Of a stretch of DNA of 64,000 nucleotides, positions 12,528-23,180 are shown piece after piece. A program made the position numbers and the translations under genes. The stretch is from contig JAVTVY010016132.1 of NCBI GenBank assembly GCA_036873755.1, forward strand, positions 1 through 64,000, read 5' to 3'. Below the pieces are notes generated by a model. That model did not search any database, was not told the origin of the DNA, and saw only the letters and a program-made list of their open reading frames with translations. Source of the stretch: Hanleya hanleyi. Lineage: Eukaryota > Mollusca > Polyplacophora > Lepidopleurida > Hanleyidae. Position 1 is the first letter of the stretch. Each line of letters opens with the position of its first letter.

Positions 12528-12656
12528 CTTGGCAACTGTCTCGAACATTGGAATGAGGACGAATTTGATGAAGCCAATCTGAGCTGTGGGTTTGGTGACT
12601 TTGTCCCGGTCCATGAAGGGAGCCACGGGTAAACCTTCCATCTTCTCACGATCGGA
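12528..12656 (-). CDS. PDE9A: PDE9A-like exon with the invariant Gln/Phe pocket (43 codons)
   Basis: The exon encodes [19 protein letters not shown], then [20 protein letters not shown], then TVAK. It is nearly identical in pattern to PDE9 from vertebrates. The Gln of TAQIGF is the invariant purine-binding glutamine of cyclic nucleotide phosphodiesterases, and the nearby Phe forms the hydrophobic clamp. The acceptor is TTACTTGAACAG, with a weak pyrimidine tract. The donor GTTCGT is also weak. The length of 129 bases is exactly 43 codons, and both junctions are phase 0, matching the neighbouring exons. This is the most diagnostic exon in the window. Confidence 0.93.
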
Positions 12657-13410
12657 CTGTTCAAGTAAATATTAGCGTTTGTGATATGAAAGAAGAGAGA
12701 ACAATTAATATCCGATATTAATTGCTAATTTCTCCTGGCAACTTGTAAGTACGGAATGATGTAATGAATATTTATGATAGCGGTTTCGAGGTATTTACTG
12801 TGATCAACTATTCAGCTTTATGCCCCCTGGGAATTCCTGTTCATTTTTCTCACTTTGATCTTTGAATTGCAAGATATTAATATTTGCATCGTTTTTTCTG
12901 TCAGATTTTCCATTTTATTTGTTTGGCTATTTTCTCCGCATGAACTACACAATCAATTAGAAAATAATTATCTTATGTGAAATACAATAATTTGAACAAA
13001 AATGTTGAAGAAAAATGACGAAATCGCACACCCCGGAACTCAAGGCTGGCGTTTTGAATTTATCCATGATCGTATTTGTATGCAAATAGCCTCAACCTCA
13101 ATAAGATTTGCTATTAAATAACGGAGTGTGAGCTCTTGAATCATTTGACTGTATGGGGGGAGGGGGCATAATCCCCCCCTTCACTTATAATCTAGAACAA
13201 TTTTCAGCTTGCTGGGATGTGTTAATTTAAAGATATTTATATCTTTCTGAAGGTGACGACAATCCTGAACACCAACCGAACAACAACGTACCATGAATGA
13301 CCCTTACAATTGTCAATATGTGGAACCAATAGGACGGATTATTAATGCTTCAAATATGAAGGAAATAACGTTTATGTATCGCAAAGTGTTGATTGTAAAA
13401 AAACACTTAC
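12657..13410. other. PDE9 intron, no other feature seen
   Basis: AT-rich intronic sequence between two PDE9 exons, with a short poly-G/poly-C patch near 13155-13190. No RNA gene or repeat was recognised. Confidence 0.5.
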
Positions 13411-13514
13411 CTGGTTGAAATATTCTTCCAATAGGCAATCTACCCAGGCTCGGATACTTCCATCGGACGGACTTCATTGGAAATATCACAACACTTAATA
13501 AAAACCATTTTGAG
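13411..13514 (-). CDS. PDE9A: PDE9A-like exon with metal-ligand Asp; one base short
   Basis: The exon reads LKMVFIKCCDISNEVRPMEV, then SE, then WVDCLLEEYFNQ. It is bounded by the acceptor TTTCTTTCCATAG and the consensus donor GTAAGTG. The Asp in CCDISN is a conserved metal ligand of the PDE active site, and the Tyr in LEEYF is at the position that is characteristically Tyr in PDE9. The exon is 104 bases, but its 35 codons need 105. A single base is missing in the Pro codon between SE and W, shifting the frame so that a TAG follows. Either this is an assembly error, or this allele is disrupted. Confidence 0.88.
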
Positions 13515-14697
13515 CTATGGAAAGAAAATATTAACTGTTTTATACGCTTTCCATCACCAGTCCAGAGCGAAAGAAACATTTGTACTAAATGAAAGCTTGT
13601 CAAATTATATTGAGTTAAAAAAACATTAAAATTTGAACATAACTTGATTGATTGAGAGATTATTGTGTTGTTGAATTTCTTAGAACGATTATTTTGAACA
13701 ATAGAATGAAAGGAGTAATATTTACTTTATCACTCATCAAACCAATATAATATACACTTCCTGTAGCGACAGTAAAATTGAATAAGGAAATTATTACATA
13801 GGAACTGGATACAGGCTATCAAACATGCCCTATGAAAACGCAATAACACAAACAGAGGATAATGGAACAAGGATTTAACAACAGACACCAATGAAACTAC
13901 ACATAAAGGAGGTGTGGCCCTCACAAGAAAAAAAAGAAGAAGGGAAAAATGCAAAAGTTTGAATAGCTTCGACGCAGACGTTTGAATTTGGTATTTTTGG
14001 CTTTTTGAAATAAAATAAAATATAACACCTTCAACAAAAATTATAGTTCAATGTAATGAGACAATACATGTATGAAGACATATTAAACTAAATATTCAAT
14101 TATTGAAGACATTGGATTAGTTTATATGAAGGTGTTATATATTACTGAAATGTATTCGAAGAAACCCAATTTCAAACGTCAATCAACGCTGTTTGACGTC
14201 AGTTTTGACTTTGAGAAATTACGGTAAATAACTCAAGTATTTTCTCTGAAAACGCTTTTGCACAGAATTGAATGAAATAGTTAATGATAAATGCCAACAC
14301 CCTCTTATCGCTGAGATTTAAGGAATTAAGGCTAAGAACGTAAACAGACATACAAATCTCTACTAGAAGTAGCGAAAACAAAATTTTGACATTTGCATTA
14401 TTTATATGCAGATAGAGCCGTGTCTTCCGTGCTGAACACAGTACAGGCATCAATTGTCTAGTGCTCAATTAAAATAATAGTGTGTATTTATAAGAAATAC
14501 ATAGATGAGAAAATATTGATAAACGTATATACCATCTAATGCTGAAAGCTATGAACTAGGATACTGTTCTCGCTGGTGACTGTGTGGAAGCGTCATTCTA
14601 TAGCAGATCAATTGTGACTGATCAAAGGGATTAAACAATATTTTCCACAGTTGCAGTCCTCTTCAGGGATAAATGATAATTTAATTATATTCCTACA
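13515..14697. other. PDE9 intron, no coding feature seen
   Basis: AT-rich sequence. Short minus-strand open frames (13730-13954, 14199-14468) show no recognisable domain or supported splice borders. Confidence 0.4.
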
Positions 14698-15032
14698 CTG
14701 TGAAACACCCTACCAGGAAATACGGGCTCGGGTGAGAATCGAACTCACGATTTGGGGGATACCGTCCCGCTGCTCTACCAACTCAGCTACCAAGTCCAGT
14801 CTGGAACAGCTTGCTACTTCAATCCATTTCAGAAGTACGCAACTTACTGACACGATAACAAGTGAATTTTCGATGTATTCGAAGATACAATGTTTCGACT
14901 AATAATTGTAGTCATCTTTAGGGTTAAATTATAATAATATTCCATTGCCCAGAGCAGAGCAGTTGGACGGTATCCCCTAAGTGAGTTGGCTTCTCACCCG
15001 AGTCAGTATTTTCTGGTCGGATGTTTCACAAT
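14698..15032. repeat. inverted pair around a tRNA-like sequence
   Basis: The segment starting CACTGTGAAACACCCTACC (14698) and running into the tRNA-like 3' end is repeated in inverted, more diverged form at about 14955-15032, ending in ATGTTTCACAATG. The tRNA-like unit thus lies in one arm of an imperfect foldback, as expected for two SINE copies in opposite orientation or one inverted duplication. Confidence 0.5.
14725..14796 (-). tRNA. tRNA-like sequence (pseudo-tRNA or SINE head)
   Basis: The minus strand folds as a 72-nt cloverleaf. It has a 7-bp acceptor stem with one mismatch and one G-U, the D-arm GCTGAGTTGGTAGAGC and a perfect 5-bp T-stem GTGAG/CTCAC around TTCGATT. The anticodon stem GCGGG/CCCCC has a C-C mismatch, and the loop ACGGTAT would give anticodon GGT, but with C instead of the universal U at position 33. 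No CCA or poly-T stretch follows immediately. The defects and the inverted second copy nearby favour a tRNA-derived SINE or pseudogene over a working tRNA. Confidence 0.55.
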
Positions 15033-15034
15033 GT

Positions 15035-15250
15035 ACACAGAAATAAAAAATCCTTAAAAATTTAAGGAATATTCTCCGTCTATTACACCAGCGGAATATT
15101 CCTCAACATGATTAAGGAATATTCCTTACCATGTTAAGAAATTTTCTTAACATGCTACGGAATATTCCTTCTTGAATTTTAAGGAATATTCCGCTGGTGT
15201 AATAGTCAGGGAATATTCCTTAAATTTTAAGGAATTTTTTTTTTCAGTGT
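15035..15250. mobile_element. MITE, TTAAGGAATATTCC family, copy 1
   Basis: This is a foldback built of repeated AAGGAATATTCCTTAA motifs. Its outer ends read ACACAGAAATAAAAAATCC and, on the complement, ACACTGAAAAAAAAAATTCC. GACTATTACACCAGCGGAAT occurs in both arms. A second copy with the same end structure is at 59525-59691. No coding capacity. Confidence 0.75.
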
Positions 15251-15593
15251 TATAGGAATATAAGTATTTTCCATTCTGGACGCAATACCTCGCTTATCTG
15301 ATGGTCTGGCTGATTAATTGATTACAAAATTTATCAGTGTTTCAAAATTTGCCTGGTAAATGGTCAAAATATTAGAGAGATTATGCCAAACTTTCCAACT
15401 GACGTACAGAGTTTAGTCCCTTTGACAGAAGTTGCATAGACAAATTAAGAAATATAGAGGGAAAAATCCCATTAAAAAAATGTGAAATGAAAAAATCGAA
15501 TGCATAAATCTGAGAAATGTCACTAAAAGTGTGATAAAGAAGATATTTGAAAAAGTGATACTCTGTGGTAGCTTGACCGCAAGTGATATTTAC

Positions 15594-15707
15594 CGAGTTT
15601 AAATGGTCATCCGTTTGGAAGTCGAAATTGTCAAGCTTCTACGAAAATGCGTCTAAAATTTCTTTATGCCTGGCCATGTCCGTTGCTAGGATTAGCATAA
15701 CCATGCC
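15594..15707 (-). pseudogene. duplicate of the PDE9 ILATDMARH exon, with an in-frame stop
   Basis: The minus strand reads [20 protein letters not shown], then FS-stop-KLDNFDF, then QTDDHLNS. The acceptor is AATCAACTAG and the donor GTAAAT, both phase 0, exactly as in the exon at 16290-16409. It is 38 codons against 40. The two versions share the core ATDMARH.EI but differ elsewhere, so the duplication is not recent. The TAG at 15639-15641 stands where a Glu codon is expected and is one base change away from GAG. As written, inclusion would truncate the enzyme. It may be a decayed, formerly mutually exclusive exon, or a poison exon. Confidence 0.8.
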
Positions 15708-16133
15708 CTAGTTGATTAACGGTTAGCAATTAACAATTAAGACATGAACATGCACATATACATATCATACACAGTTAGTCTGTCCGCCATTTTTGATTTT
15801 CAAAATTCCGATATAATGAAAACGGTTGTCCAATGGTTGGGATGAGCATGGTTCACAATTCGGTGGGATTTGAGGATAAAAAAAAGAGAGAGAATTGGAT
15901 TTTTCCCAAGTATAGTCATGCTCGAAGATCAATCAAATATTGCGGACAAGGTGGGATTACCGTAACAATATATAATGGTACTGACAAGCAATATATCTGG
16001 AGGGGTAGACGGTTTCGACTGGTTAATTTTTTGATGGTATACACTGCCGGAATTATATGGAATAGACAATACCGACCACTTTGTCAAATGACCATAAGAT
16101 ATGGCCAAACAAAGTAAGATTGGTGAAGACTGA

Positions 16134-16240
16134 ACCATATATATGTTCAAATTAACCATAAACCATATATATGTTCAAATTAACCATAAACCATATATAT
16201 GGTCAAATTAACCATAAACCATATATATGGTCAAAGTAAT
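16134..16240. repeat. 28-bp tandem repeat, about 4 copies
   Basis: Units of ACCATATATATGTTCAAATT plus AACCATAA recur directly downstream (in transcript sense) of the donor of the PDE9 exon at 16290. The unit contains the palindrome CCATATATATGG. Intronic and non-coding. Confidence 0.85.
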
Positions 16241-16289
16241 CATATCTTCCCATCAGAGGACCATCATAAATATTTTTTTTTTCACTTAC

Positions 16290-16409
16290 CGTGTCTAGAT
16301 GTTCCTTGCATTTGTAATCAAATTTTGAAGTGTTGAGCTTTTCCTTGAAATTCTCCATAATTTCAGCGTGCCGAGCCATGTCAGTTGCCAATATTAACAT
16401 CGTCATACC
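16290..16409 (-). CDS. PDE9A: PDE9A-like exon, ILATDMARH helix (40 codons)
   Basis: The exon encodes [20 protein letters not shown] followed by [10 protein letters not shown] and [10 protein letters not shown]. It ends at the consensus donor GTAAGTG and starts after ...GATCACCAG. The ILATDMARH motif and its context match PDE9. It joins in phase 0 to FKRIRA (44422) upstream and LKMVF (13514) downstream. Its first 22 bases and the adjoining acceptor are the seed of the 55-bp minisatellite that runs upstream to 18235, so the correct acceptor sits at the edge of an array of near-identical acceptors. A second version of the exon lies 580 bases further downstream. Confidence 0.9.
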
Positions 16410-18235
16410 CTGGTGATCAGGAGAAAAAGCTATAAAACCTTCCCTAATATTAAGATGGTCATAACCCGGTGAGCAGGAGCTGTAAAACTTTCCAAATATT
16501 AACATCTTCATACCCCGGTGAGCAGGGGAGCAATCTATAAAACTTCCCCAATATTAACATCGTCATACCCTGGTGAGCAGGAGAGCAATCTATAAAACTT
16601 CCCCAATATTAACATCGTCATACCCTGGTGAGCAGGGGAGCAATCTATAAAACTTCCCCAATATTAACATCGTCATACCCTGGTGAGCAGGGGAGCAATC
16701 TATAAAACTTCCCCAATATTAACATCGTCATACCCTGGTGAGCAGGAGCAAAAGCTATAAAACTTCCCCAATATTAAGATCGTCACACTCTAGTGAGCAG
16801 GAGCACAAGCCATAAAACTTCCCCAATATTAACATCGTCATACCCTGGTGAGCAGGAGCAAAAGCTATAAAACTTCCCCAATATTAAGATCGTCACACTC
16901 TAATGAGCAGGAGCACAAGCTATAAAACTTCCCCAATATTAGTATTGCCATAGCTTAGTGAGCAGGCGCATAAACTATAAAACTTCCCCAAGTGAGCAGG
17001 AACACAAGCTATAAAACTTCCCCAATATTAAAATCGTCATACCTTAGTGAGCAGGACCACAAGCTATAAAACTTCCCCAATATTAACATCGTCATACCCT
17101 GGTGACCAGGAGCACAAGCTATAAAACTTCCCAAATATTAACATCGCTATACCCTGGTGAGCAGGGGCACAAGCTATGAAACTTTCCCAATATTAGCATT
17201 GCCATAGCTTAGTGATCAGACGCACAAGCTATAAAACTTCCCCAAGTGAGCAGGCACACAAGCTATAAAACTTTCCCGATATTGATATCGTCATACCGGG
17301 TGAGCAGGAAAACAAGCTATAAACCTTCCCCAATATTAACAGCGTCATGCCGTGGTGAGGAGGAGCACAAGCTATCAACTTTTCCCAATATTAATATCCT
17401 CAAACTATGGTTAGTAGAAAAAAAACAAGCTATAAAACTTCCCAATATTAACACCGTCACACCCTGGTGAACAGGAGCACAAGATATAAACCTTCCCCAA
17501 TATTAACATCGCCATATCCTGGTGAGCAGGAGAACACGCTATAAAACTTCTCCAATATTATCACCGTCATATCCTGGTGAGCAGGAGAACAAGCTAGAAA
17601 ACTTCCCCGATATTATCACCGTCCTAACCGGGTGAGTAGAAGAACAGGCTATAAAACTTCCCCGATATTATCACCGTCCTACCCTTTTGAGTAGGAGAAC
17701 AAGCTATAAAACTTCCCCAATATTATCACCGTCATATCCTGGTGAGCAGGAGAACAAGTTATAAAACTTCCCGAATATTAATACCGTCACACCCTGGTGA
17801 GCAGGAGAACAAGCTATGAAACTTGCCCAATATTATCACCGTCATATCCTGGTGCGCAGGAGCACAAGCTATAAAAAAAATCCCCAATATTAACACCGTC
17901 ATGGCCTGGTGAGCAGGTAAACAAGCTATAAAACTTCCATAATATTATCATCGCCATAACCTGATGAACAATAGTACAGGCTATACAACTTCCCCAATAT
18001 TAACATCGTCATATCCTGGTTAGCAGAAAAACAATCTATAACCCCCCTCCCCCCCAATATTAACATCGTCACACCCAGGTGAACAAGGTAACAAGCTTTC
18101 CTAATATTAACATCGTCATACCCTGGTTAGCAGAAATACAAGCTGTAAACCTTCCTCATTATCAACATCGTCATACCCCGCTGAGCTAGGGAACACGCTA
18201 TAAAGCTTCCCCAATATTACCATCGTTAAATCCTG
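16385..18235. repeat. 55-bp minisatellite made from a PDE9 splice acceptor, about 33 copies
   Basis: Units read, on plus, CCCCAATATTAACATCGTCA followed by TACCCTGGTGAGCAGGAGCA and a tail AAGCTATAAAACTT. On the minus strand each unit contains CTCACCAG followed by GGTATGACGATGTTAATATT, which is the acceptor and first 20 bases of the PDE9 exon at 16409. The exon itself is the terminal unit of the array. Many units keep both the AG and the exon-like 22 bases. Divergence is higher towards 18 kb. Confidence 0.92.
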
Positions 18236-19216
18236 TCCAAAAGGGGAATAATTTTCCCCGAATAATATGAAATGTATGATACATGGAACCTGATTGTAAT
18301 AAACATTAATGAACATGTTGAAAAAGTAATTAGTTTTCGGACAAAAGGCTTCTGTTCATTATCTAATGTTGATATACAATCTGATTAAAGCCAGATCCTA
18401 AAACACTCCCCATCTGACATGTCACTGATTTTAGCTGAATGAGACATGTCAGATGGGGATCATTTTTTAGATCTGTATTACTCATGGTAGATGTCAGACT
18501 CGTGGAACAATGCATTCCAAATATATATATATGTCCTATTCCTTGGTGGATTCAACTTGGACGAGTTTGCTTCAATACTGAAATAAACCCCAATTCAAGT
18601 GAATGGAGGCTATACATTCATCATGTTTATAAACACCATAAATGATTCATAAAGCTTTTTCATTCATGACCGTGACCGGCTTGTTATTGACAACCATTAG
18701 CGTAATGAGGGGAGTTACGGTTTCATCCATAACACCGATCTGTTGAAATCTGCAAAACGGAAAAGATTTTACACTTGCAAAGGATAACTAAGAAGATTGT
18801 TAATTATACAAGAGGCCTGCGACTGCATTCGCGACTGCTCGGCCTATTCCGTCAAGTCATAGTACCTCGCGCATTAATGGTGTAAGGATTTTACAGCTCT
18901 CTGCTCTAAACCTTGATCCTCCGCACGAGAGGCACATCACATGCTGTAGGATGTGTTTCCGCTCACATAGTCCTCGTTGTATTTATCTCTTATCGGGAGA
19001 TAATATATATCCAAATGAAATGGACATTCCCTTGATTCTACCCGGGAAGGATCTCTTCTAATTTGAGGAGTTTCTCTTGGGTTTTCTTCTTGAGCTGATC
19101 GATCTCCATCAGTGTCCATGGTAACGGAAGTCATACAGCTGATATGCGCTGTTCGGAGTTTCCGCGTGATATTAGTCTTTCAACATGGATGCCAATATGG
19201 ATTCCTAGCAGTGCGT
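18236..19216. other. PDE9 intron, no coding feature seen
   Basis: Contains a short inverted pair, CCCCATCTGACATGTC near 18405 and GACATGTCAGATGGGG near 18443. A minus-strand open stretch near 18660-18745 after GTTTTGCAG reads like a short exon, but no PDE9 residues are missing there and I cannot assign it. Confidence 0.35.
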
Positions 19217-19300
19217 TACGAGAGTAGTATATAAAGCGTATTACAGCGCGTATTGACCTACTTTTTTGTTCCCCCGGTGGAGGATTGAGGAGGAACTTGA

Positions 19301-19402
19301 TGGTGGGGTGGTCAAAATGGCGGCTGTGTGGGGTGGTCAAAATGGCGGCGTGGTGGGGTGGTCAAAATGGCGGCGTGGTGGGGTGGTCAAAATGGCGGCG
19401 TA
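19301..19402 (+). repeat. short tandem repeat carrying AAAATGGCGGC (YY1-like), left end of element 1
   Basis: GTGGGGTGGTCAAAATGGCG repeats four to five times. Each unit holds AAAATGGCGGC, which fits the YY1 consensus AAnATGGCGGC. The mirror array is at 27570-27725 with more copies. Binding is inferred from the motif only. Confidence 0.75.
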
Positions 19403-20639
19403 TAGATAAAATGGTCCGATTGGGTCGAGTGAGGTATCAAAGTGAAGCATTCGTGAAGGGGCATTTGATGGGCTGGGTGTGGGGTTGAAATATCGGCATT
19501 CTGCGCATGCGCGGTGGCCCAAGTGTATGACAATAGACGTTTTGGAGCTAGGGGAGCTACTAATGGTCCAATGGGGTCGAGTGAGGTATCAATGTGAAGC
19601 CTAGGTGAAGGGGCATTCAGGCAATGGGGTGGGTGCATGTAAAATTTTTCCTAAAAAAATACGGAACTCGGACTTTATCGAAAAATCCGGGAAAATACCT
19701 ATATGGGGTATGGGGGGTATATAGGTCGCCGGGCTTAACGGGGCTCGCCTGTCAATAGAGTTATCTCCCCCTAGTTCCAGGATGGGTGTATGTAAAAATT
19801 TTCCTGAAAAAATACGGAACACGGACTTTATTCTAAATTACGGGAAAATGCCTATATGGGGTATGGGGGGTATAGGACCATCCTGAAAAAACCCACTTCT
19901 CGACATTTGCGGTAGGGTTGTGGGGTCTCGTTTTCTTAGTCTCGTCAAGACAAACATGATAGGAAGTGTCCCGGAGCGAAACGGTGAAATTTTTGAAAAA
20001 GTACGATATAGCCCCATATAGACATATATATATAAATATATATTCCCATACTGGGGGTATAGGTTCAATGTTTATCCTACTGGGAAAGTAGAACATGATA
20101 GGAAGTCTTGTGGAGCGAATCGGTGAAATTTTTGAAAAAAGTCACCAAGGCCTGGGTAGGCCCATAGGCCTATACTGCATGGCTATGGGTGTATAGGGCC
20201 ATACGGGGTGGACATGTTGGAGTCTAGGTGAGTCCCTGGTGGTCCAATGGGGTCGAGTGAGGTCTTATTTTGAAGCTCTCGTGGAGGAGCACTTGACTGC
20301 ACTAATGGTTCGTCCGTGTTCAATAGTCTGCGCATGCGCAGACTGGCCCGTAGTATAGAAAGTAGGCATTTTGGGGGTATGTGGGTGTGTGTTTGGGTTA
20401 GAGATGGGCTATTCACGGTTCGAATGGGTCGTGTGAGGTATCCATGTGAAGCCTAGGTGAGGGAGCCTCTGATGGCGTGGATGTGGGGTGGAATATCAGC
20501 ATTCTGCGCATGGGCGGTGGTCAAAGGGTATGAAAATAGCCGTTTTGGGAGCTAGGAGAGCCACTATTGGTCCGATTGGGTCGAGTGAGGTACCAAAGTG
20601 AAGCATTCGTGAAGGGGCATCTGATGGGTTGGGTGTGCG

Positions 20640-20830
20640 GTAGGAATATCATTCTGCGCATGCGCAGACGCACTGCGGAGCTCTCGTCCAATCAGAAGCG
20701 AGTATTTCAAATCCGTCACAGAGCTCTCAGCCAATCAGAAGCGAGTATTTTGACCCGGTGCATTATGGGACATATCCAAGATGGCGGCACGTATGTTCAA
20801 GATGGCGGCACATCCGGTGTCGAAAACTCG
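20640..20830 (+). promoter_or_regulatory. motif cluster in element 1, left arm (NRF-1, CCAAT, YY1-like)
   Basis: Within 190 bases there is TGCGCATGCGCA (NRF-1 consensus), two CCAATCAGAAGCGAG copies (CCAAT/NF-Y-like), TGCATTATGGGA, and two AAGATGGCGGC (YY1-like). The same block is mirrored at about 25915-26100 and partly in element 2 at 36115-36235. These are core motifs of housekeeping promoters. Whether they act here is untested. Confidence 0.55.
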
Positions 20831-21188
20831 CCATTTCTTCGGGATGTGGTCACTTAGCGTCGAAAACTGGACCCTGTATGGGTCCCGCTAGCGCCTTGAC
20901 GCCATGATATAGACCGGAGAGAGAAAACAACAACAACAAGGATGACACATGAGGGAACAACAACAAGTTTTTTTTCATATAGTTTATTTTCCCCTCCATC
21001 ATAACATACCCACGCTGGGGGAGCCGCGTTGGATATGTTTACAATTCAAGAAAGACTCTTGTCCAATCAGAGACCGCCATTTGCATCTGTCCTATTCCTT
21101 CCTGTCCGTTAGATGTATTCTTGTCCAATCAGAAGTCGCCATTTCAGAGAGTTCCTTCTTCGGTCATGTTCATTCTGAACCGTTTATT

Positions 21189-21760
21189 CTAATCATCGTC
21201 GGACAGGCCCGGATATTCTTCGTGCAGCATGTCCTGAAACAGTTGTTTGCGCATTCTGATCGCATTTTCCAGGGCCTCTGTGGGTGGTAGCCCCATAGCC
21301 TCTTCCAAGTGACGCTTGGTCTTCATGATGGACCTTGCGTGGGGTCGCCTTTCATTTCAAGCGGTAGTAAGGTATACTGTTCATAGATCGCCATGGCTGT
21401 TTTCCTGATGCCGGAGCGCATTTGGGTGTACGTCTGTTGTAAATTATCCTCTCCGGCGTCCTCGATCGCTTCAGCGTGAGTATTGATAGCTGCTGTCACA
21501 ATACGATCCCAGAAGGTAGGTTCTGCCTCACTTTCCTGGGATGTAGGCTGACTCTCTGAGGTCAAGCTCTCCATATCAGTAGATATACTGTCAGCAATCT
21601 TGGATTCGGTATCAGTCGATGCACTCTCATCAATCTCTGTATCAGTATCTGCCTCAACGGGCTCCTCGGCGTCTTCAATCCCATGTATATTTTTCTGGTG
21701 TCGCATCATATCGTAATGTCTGGTGAACGTGCGTTCACACTCAGAACAAGTATAAGCCAT
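21189..21760 (-). pseudogene. small C2H2/helical protein, left-arm copy, frameshifted
   Basis: This is the inverted copy of the gene at 24973-25545. The first 145-residue frame is open and carries the same N-terminal C2H2 finger (C5, C8, H21, H26) and acidic Ser/Thr-rich linker. One base is missing in the CACACAGG stretch near 21340, which changes frame and removes the last helices. The natural end (TAG overlapping the AATAAA region) is still visible at 21189-21191. The protein as written would lack about the C-terminal quarter of the right-arm product. Confidence 0.8.
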
Positions 21761-21805
21761 GTTGACGGTTGAACGTCGACTGTGCGTGTTTTGGAAATAC
21801 GCTCG

Positions 21806-21813
21806 CTTTTATA
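21806..21813 (-). promoter_or_regulatory. TATA box of the left-arm small C2H2 gene
   Basis: TATAAAAG on the minus strand lies about 50 bases upstream of the ATG at 21760, mirroring 24920-24927 in the other arm. Confidence 0.6.
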
Positions 21814-21974
21814 GACAGTAACGGTCATCAACGCTTCAACGCCCTGGTGAATTAGCTCAGAAGCTCTGATTTCATGGAATTGACATCAATTCATCGAAAT
21901 GCAGTGACGCCCGTCAACGCCCGTCGTTACGCCTTAACGCTCATCTCAACGCTTTAACACACTTTCTTAACGCT

Positions 21975-23180
21975 TTAACGACGTTTAATGATGCGTTCGA
22001 ACAAATGTTTCTTTTGTGCTATTGCTCTGACATACGCCGCTTTCCAGTTCGTGCCCGAGGTTTTCAACATCGACGCTGTTCTTTCAATTTCCATATGGAC
22101 TGGATCCTTATCCAACAATTTCATATGGGTCAGTAAGTCGACATACTGCTGACGTAAAGCCCGTCGTAGTCTGGGTGCCAATCTGTTATGGGCTAAAATT
22201 GCAGCTTCCTCTTTCGAATACCCTTTGCGTTGAAACTTGTTTCCTGTGGCCTCCAAAATCTCGCCCATCTCGGCGTCCATACTTTCTTTGAACAAATCCT
22301 TCCATAACCTCGAGTTCACATTATGTTCTTCAACCTCGGGTTGGGCCTTCACGGTTGGGTGATATTCCGGGACTGGTGATATGAAGAAGGCCCGCTGTAC
22401 GGGGGTGGGTTGCTGCTTCACCAAATGTGGACTCGGTGGATGGTGTAGGGGCTGTGGTGATCCCTCGCCGGGTAGCAGGTGGGTCGTCAGCCGGCGATCT
22501 TCGGGGGTATGGGCTTTTAAATCTACGAACAGGTAGCCGTACGGACGACTTGTCGCTTCTTGAAACGCCTGCATGAAATGGTCGATGTTCTGAGGATAAA
22601 TTCGACTACCAAACACACGAATTTGTGCTCTGTCGATGGGGTTGGAGAACAATACAAAGTATTGGCAGTTCAAGACAATATCTCTGGACGCCTTCCCTTG
22701 AGGAAAGAGATTCTGGGTCAGATAGATGCAGGACAGATTGCGATGATGGGACCCTTTGGTGAATAGGTCGGCGATTTTCGAATTGTCCTTGGCCGCACTC
22801 ATGAGATCATCTAGCACTACCACGTTGGTCTGCTCGGGGTCAAAGTAATACGGTTCGTCTATGTCATGAGGAATCCCTGGGACGAAACTCACATTCTGTA
22901 ATCGCGTAGTTTCGTAGGCGGGCTGCCATTGGCTATAACACCAAACAACACGTGTCGGAGCTGGGGTTGCCACACCTTCCTCTAAGAACTTCATTACCCA
23001 GGACGTCTTTCCACATGCCATAGGGCCGCTCACCGTCATCGTGTAGGGATGCTCTACTGCACTTGCTGGACCTATAGCAGGACTCGGTGGTGTCTCTTGG
23101 TTGTGTTTGGCTTGAATGTGCCTGATCATACTATCGCGACGAGAGAAGGTTCTCTGACAGAACGTACACGTACACGACAT
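21975..23180 (-). CDS. Polinton-type packaging ATPase with C2H2 finger and helical C-terminal domain
   Basis: The 401-residue frame is intact. An N-terminal C2H2 finger uses C5, C8, H21 and H26. A P-loop GPMACGKTS (52-60, Lys58) starts the ATPase, followed by the Walker B strand NVVVLDDLM (119-127, Asp124/Asp125) and the signature LFTKGSHHRNLS with YLTQN (Gln156). LFTKGSHHRNLS...TQNLF is characteristic of the A32/FtsK-HerA-type ATPases of Polintons and adintoviruses, which pump DNA into capsids. Residues from about 290 form a basic helical domain absent from the usual shorter ATPase. It resembles the C-terminus of the neighbouring small C2H2 protein (pattern KDP.H..I..T...L then AI...K.LF). 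The gene is divergent from its copy at 23563 across a shared 382-bp promoter region. Function is inferred from motifs. Confidence 0.9.
   Translation of the reverse strand: MSCTCTFCQRTFSRRDSMIRHIQAKHNQETPPSPAIGPASAVEHPYTMTVSGPMACGKTSWVMKFLEEGVATPAPTRVVWCYSQWQPAYETTRLQNVSFVPGIPHDIDEPYYFDPEQTNVVVLDDLMSAAKDNSKIADLFTKGSHHRNLSCIYLTQNLFPQGKASRDIVLNCQYFVLFSNPIDRAQIRVFGSRIYPQNIDHFMQAFQEATSRPYGYLFVDLKAHTPEDRRLTTHLLPGEGSPQPLHHPPSPHLVKQQPTPVQRAFFISPVPEYHPTVKAQPEVEEHNVNSRLWKDLFKESMDAEMGEILEATGNKFQRKGYSKEEAAILAHNRLAPRLRRALRQQYVDLLTHMKLLDKDPVHMEIERTASMLKTSGTNWKAAYVRAIAQKKHLFERIIKRR

Noticed and set aside
16385..18235. CRISPR-like regular repeats
   Set aside because: Units are contiguous, without unique spacers of constant length, in a eukaryotic intron. 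This is a minisatellite.
18660..18745. Exon-like minus-strand segment after GTTTTGCAG
   Set aside because: The adjoining PDE9 exons join without missing residues, and I cannot assign the sequence to any family.
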